A stretch of DNA of 64,000 nt from Caecitellus pseudoparvulus. Lineage: Eukaryota; Bigyra: Bicosoecida. The notes beneath the pieces are model-generated. The model searched no databases. It was not told the DNA's origin and saw only the letters and a list, made by a program, of their open reading frames with translations. Positions 12,001 to 18,000 of the stretch are shown here, piece by piece. The position numbers were made by a program, and so were the translations under genes. The stretch spans positions 496,001 to 560,000 of the forward strand of contig CBFFRQ010000030.1 in NCBI GenBank assembly GCA_965644315.1, given 5' to 3'. Numbering within the stretch: position 1 is the stretch's first letter; each line of letters opens with the position of its first letter.

Positions 12001-15000
12001 CCGGTGCGACGCCGCCGGGTGGAGAGCTCATGCTCACGGCGGCCTTCCGCCCTCTGCAGCTGAACCCTGCCGATGCGGCCGAGGCGGTGGCCAGCATCAA
12101 CTCCAGCATGGCAGAAGCAGAGGCGGCAGTGGGCGGCGAGGAAGGCGGCGAAGGGGGTGCCCAGCGCACCGTGTCCGCCTCCACGCCCAAGTTGTCCATG
12201 GAGGTGGACGTCTTTGGGCTTGCGGATGGCGGCGTGATGGAGGCATTCGCCATAGGCATGACGGGCGCTACTGTTCCTGAGCGTGTGGTGGCGGCCATGC
12301 CTGGCTCTTTCGCCGTGTCCCCCACGTCAGATAGTGACAGCATCGACAGCGGCAGCGAGCGGGGCGGCAGCAAGGAGTATGCGCCGTTCACCCTTGCAGG
12401 GGCGCTGGGCGACTCTGTGCAGCTGCGGGCTTGGCAGCTGGCAGGTCTGCCGCCAGACTCGCTGTCCATCGACAACGGCCTCATCATCATCAACACCAAG
12501 CGCTGGCCGCTGATCATCGACCCAGGCAAGCAGGCCGTCGCGTGGATCCGCGCTGTGGAGCGAGAGACGGGCTTGGTCACCTCCCACATTAACGCCCCCG
12601 ACATCACCACCCGCATCCACGACTGCATCCGCGACGGCAAGCCTCTGCTGCTGGTGTTGGGCGCCTCGTCGGGCCACGTGTCTGGGGGCGGTAAGTCGGG
12701 GCTCACCCTTCCGCCTTGGCTAGACAGCATCCTGCTCATGCAGAAGTACGTCAAGGACGGCAAGCGCTACGTGAAGTTCAGGGACCAGCTCGTCCCGTAC
12801 AACCCCGGCTTCAGGCTGTATCTGGTTACGTCCGAGACACGCCCCAACATCCCCTCCAGCGTGCAGACCAAGACCAGCATCGTCACCTTCTCCCCCACGT
12901 GGAAGGGCGTCTCGCAACAGCTGCTGAACACAGCCATGGCGCGGCTGCACCCGTCTTTGGAGGATGAGCGCATCCGGCTCGTCGTCGCGGCTGCCGCCAA
13001 CCGTGCCCAGCTGCGCAGCATCGAAGATAAAATCCTGCGCCTGCTGGCTACTGCCAGTGCCGAGGACGCCAAGGCTGCCGCCCGGGGAGATAGCGGCCAG
13101 TCCCTCGCGTCTGACTTGAAGATGAGCACGCTGCTGGAGGATGGCACGGCCGTGGAGACGCTGACCAAGAGCCAGGAGTTGGCGGCCAGCCTGCAGGCGA
13201 AGCAGACTGGCACCATCCGCCTGGCAGCCACCATCGGAGCAGTGAGGCGAGTGTACGGGCTGCTGGCTGCCGTGGGCAGCGTGTGCTACTTCTCCGCTGC
13301 CCAGCTGCGTGCCCTCAGCCGCATGTACGCATACGGCTTGGGTTGGTTCCGGGACATGTTCGAGGCAGCCATCGGAAGCATGCAGCCAGTTGTGCATGTT
13401 ACGCAGCTGTTGGAGGAGTATGACGCGTTGTTTGGGGAGGATGAGGAGGAAGCAGAGGCGGAGAGCACGCTGGATGCAGGTGCCCCTCCCGCCGCACGGG
13501 GCGCGGGGGACCAGTTCGATGCCGGCAGCAGCCGGTCTGCCAGCGACGTCCGTGTGACTGCCGTGAAGGACGGGCATGCGCTGTTTGCACGGCACATCCT
13601 CGCCGACGCGACCGGCGTGTCCCAGCGCCTGTCCGACATCTGCGAAAGCGTCATCACAGCCACGCTGCGCCAGGTGAGCCTGGGGTCACACGCGCCTCAC
13701 CACCACGTCTTCGCGTGGACACTTATGTCCCAGGTGCTGCAGTTGTCGTCCCAGGCCTCCACCATGCTGCCCGGTATGCCTCGCGAAGTGCGACCTGCCT
13801 TGGGCACGTTGCAGTCGGCGTCAGGCTTGGCCACGGCGGAGGCGGAGGAGGTGGGAGGCTTCTCATCCGCCTCGCAAGTGCAGCTGCCTAAGGTGCGCAC
13901 GCAGGCTCCATCGAGCATTCTCCAGGGAGACAGTGTGCAGGCACTGTCCCTGCTGCACCAGATGATGACACGCGTGTGGCGTGCCGTCATCACGGGCAAG
14001 AGCCGATCAGCCAGCAGCTCCCTGGGCCCCACGCGGGCAAGCAGCATGCAGAACATGGCTGACCAGCTGTCGGGCAAGGGCGGTGGCCCGGCTCGCTTTT
14101 CTTCATTCAGGTCAGTCTCTGGGCTGACGGGCGACACGCGCGTGTCCCAGACGCCGTTGGACGCCGACGTCTTGGCCCTGTTGCAGACATACCAGCCTGT
14201 CCTGCGCATTTCCAGGCCCGCTTGGATTCCCACCGGCGCCTGGAGGACGCTGACTGCCTTGGCCCGAGTGGGCATGACGACACTTGTGCGGGTGGCGCGT
14301 CTGTTCTGCGGCATTCGGCAGCGACACCTGCTTCAGCAGCAGGACGCCCCCATGCCGCCGTCTTCTATCCCGCCCGTGCTGGTGACTGTGGCCACAGCTG
14401 CCCGCGCCTTGGCCACGCTGCCTGTGACGGCTCAAGAGGAGGGGGTGCAGCTGCCTTTCCGGTGCCAGGCGGCACCCGGCAACGTGCCATCATCAGCCAC
14501 CGCTGAGCCGCACCTGGCGAGCCTGGCAGAGGCGCTGCTTCTGCCCATGGTGTCGTCTGTCACGCGGGAGCAGGCCGAGCAGGACTTTGCGGAGCAGGCC
14601 TCCCCCGCCGGCCGCGCGGCGGCGGCCAGGGGCGAAGCTCGCAGCGGCCTGGGCACCACCCTCGCCTTCCCCGGCATGTTGAGCGGGCAGCGCGCCACTT
14701 GGTCGGCCTTTGCGCACGACCCAGATTGTGCAGAGGACTGCATGTCTGTGCCTCAGGGCGACTGGTTGCACCTGTTCCTGGCAGGCATGGCTGTGGGTGC
14801 CACGGGCGGCGTCTTGCATGGGCCGGCTGTCACGGTGCTGGACCATGTGCTGGGCGCCGCTGTGGTGCCCATGCTGCCCAAGGAGGACAACGTCGGGGAG
14901 ACGGGTGTTGTGGGAGCGTCCTTCACCTGCCCCGTCAACGCCCACGACCCGGTGAGCGTGGAGATGAAGCGGGCTGCCAGCCACGCCACCATGTCGCACG

Positions 15001-18000
15001 TGCCGTCAGCTGCCACCTTGGAGGGCTCTGTGGCCTCGCAGGCCCACGTGGCAGCAGCACACAGCCAGCCAGCTACGCCCGCTGAAGAGGCAGCTGCGCC
15101 ACCTTCCATGACTGCAGACCATGGCACGTACATCGCCACGCTGCCTGTCATGAGCATGCTCCTGCGCCTCTCCCTCGTGCGGTGCCTGGCGCCCCACGCC
15201 CTCATGCGGGGCCTGAACACGTTCGTCGTGAACTCGGCCCTCATGACGCAGGGCGATGCGGAGCTGCAGCCTGCGCCCGAGGGCGCCGACGGGGACATGG
15301 CACCCGACGCATCGGCGGTGTCCTTGTACTCAAAACCAGCCACCCGCAGTGTGCCGTGGCGTAGGGCGGACATTGGCGGCAAGCACAGCCGGAGCAGCAC
15401 CCGCCGAGACGCATGGGGCATGGTGGTGGACGAGTCTGTGGCATGGGACCCCACTGAAGCGCTCACGGCGTTGCTCACCCGCGTGGAGCGACAAGAGGAC
15501 CTCATGGACATGGCGGGGCAGGGGGTGCTGCGCACGCCCATGGCATCTGCGCTGCGAGCCTCCTTCGCGCCTCACGTGCCTGTGGTGGTGCTGCAGCCCC
15601 CAGCGTACGCTGCGGCTGCCGTGGAGGATGACGGGGCCCTGCTGGGCATCACCCTGCCACACCCTCTGCAGCGCTGCGTGACCACTGGCAGCCACACCAG
15701 CACGCTGGCATCCACGGCATCTTCGGGCCTGCTGCAGGCCACCACTGCCGCGGCCCTGCTCCCAGTGGAGCCTTCTGAGGTGCGGGACCCAGTGCCCCAC
15801 ATCACGGCACTCGGACAGGCGCTGGGCATCAAGGTATTCGTGACGGGCGGCGCCCACATCTCTGCAGCGAGCCTGGCGTCCACCCTGTCCCACGCGCTGC
15901 GTGCCGGCGCGTGGGTGGTGGTGCACTCTCTGAACGTCATGCCCAAGGCCTCCAACATCCTCGCCCACGTCGTGGAAGAGCTGCACCAGCGGGCACAGGA
16001 GATGGATGAGGAGGATGAGGAGGAGGGCGCCGGGCAGGCAGGTGGCGCCAGTCCGCGCCGTCCCTCACCTCGTGCTGATGCACGGGACCGTGGCATCGTG
16101 CCCGGCCGTCCTGACGCGCGCTTCCGCATCTGGCTGCTGGTGCAGGAGGAGCGTGACGAGCTGAGTGTGGCTCCAAGTGTCCTGGCTTCGGGAGTCACCG
16201 TGGCGGCTGATTGCGACCTGGACGCCTACCGGGCCCCCAACCTGTCACGCCAGCTGCATGCAGCTGCGACTGGGTCTGTGGCTGCGCCGCTGGCAGGGGT
16301 CGGAGGCGGCACCTCTGAGGCACACCTGTCCTCTGCAGACCGCATGTCATCCAAGGCTTCCCTCAGTGGGACAGGGGCATCTGGCACTCTGCCCAGCCCC
16401 GCTCGCCGTAGCCACCGGCGCCTGCTGTCCTCAGGCGCGCCAGTGGACGTGGAGCCGGAGATGGGTCCAGCCCGGCAGCCAGACCCGTTGGAGCAGGCGA
16501 CGCTGAACTCGCCCCTGCAGTACGTGCAGCGCCGGGGCAAGGGGTGGTTCCACGGCAAGGGTCTGTCGTGGGCCGTGTGGCGCCGCATCATCGACGCGTT
16601 CACCCACGCTGGCAGCCCCCTGCACGACACATCTGGCAGTGGCGCCATGACGCCCCCTGCACTGGCACGCGCCTCCCAAAGCCTGCTGTCTGCAACAGAG
16701 GACTTCAACGCCTGGGTTTCCAGCCAGTACGTGTCCCCCACTGCCGAGGCGCTGAACACTGTCGTGGCTGCGGGGGGAGTGGTGACCATGACGGACTCGC
16801 CCCCCGAGGCGCCGCCCTTGGGACAGCCCGAGGGGGACTCGGACACGGAGGGGGCTGTGCTCGTGCCCCGCACGCGTCGCGCCCGCAAGCGTGCAGGCGG
16901 CATGTCGTCTGCCGACATGGGCGCCTTCTTGTCCCCTCGCGCTGGCGCCAGCACACCGTCTGCCGCCACTGCCGCGGCGCCATGGGGCGAACCCACTACG
17001 CGCAGTCCGCGCCCGGGCCGTGGCGCAGAGAAGGATGCCACCCCACTGCCTCCCTCGCGCACACCCCCGGTGGAGCTGCTCCTTGCAGCGGTCGAGGACA
17101 CGACGCCCCTTGGAGGGTACCGCCGAGCGCTGTTCGGGCTGGGCCTGTTCCACGCCTTGGCAGTCACGCGCTGGAGCGCCAGCCAGGCATCCGCCGTGCC
17201 AGCCTCAGCCCAGCACACCAGCGGCGGCGACTGTGCCGTGGCAGACATGCCTCGTGCGACGGCGTCGGACGACGACGCCCACGCCTGCCCCTTCACCCTG
17301 CCCCGTCTTTTTGCCGCTGTGCGGCAGCTGCACGACGCGGCCGAGGAAGCAGCGACGCTCTGTGCCGCTGTGCGAGAGATCGGCATCGCACCCCGTGACC
17401 CCATTGAGCAGACGCGGCCACACACAGCGCCGCTAGTGGCAGAGATGCGAGACGCGTCAGTGGGCAAGGAGGAGGAGGAGCTGGAGGCCGAAAGCAAGGC
17501 GACGGGCCTGGCCGGGAAGCCGCTGCCACCCCCGCCACCCCCTGACACGGTCACGCTGTTGGCAGGCAGGTCCAACGGCCTCTTTGCGCTGCCGGGCTTC
17601 GACTTGCTGGGCGTGGCTCGCGGCATCGTCGCCAGTGTGTACCGGGGCGGAGTGCAGGGGCAGGAAGGGGAGGCCCTCGTGGCCTTGCTGCTGCGCTGCA
17701 TGGAGGTGGCCTGCGATCCCACGGGGGAGGAGGGCGCCGTGGTGAAGGAGGACTTCGTGAAGGCCAGTGAGATGAATGCCCGTGTGCCTGTGCCGCTCGC
17801 CACGCTGGCCCTGGGCTGGCATGGCCTGCGGGTGTACATCGACTCCAACGTGGACGCGGAGCCCCCGGATGCTGTGGCGGCGCACCGCCTGTCCCTGCAC
17901 CACCGTGCGGTGCTGGCTGGCGCCTGGCCCCAGCCCCTGCCTCACCTCGTCACGTACATGGCCACTCACGCCAGCCTGAACGACCGAGCCGTGCCGGACA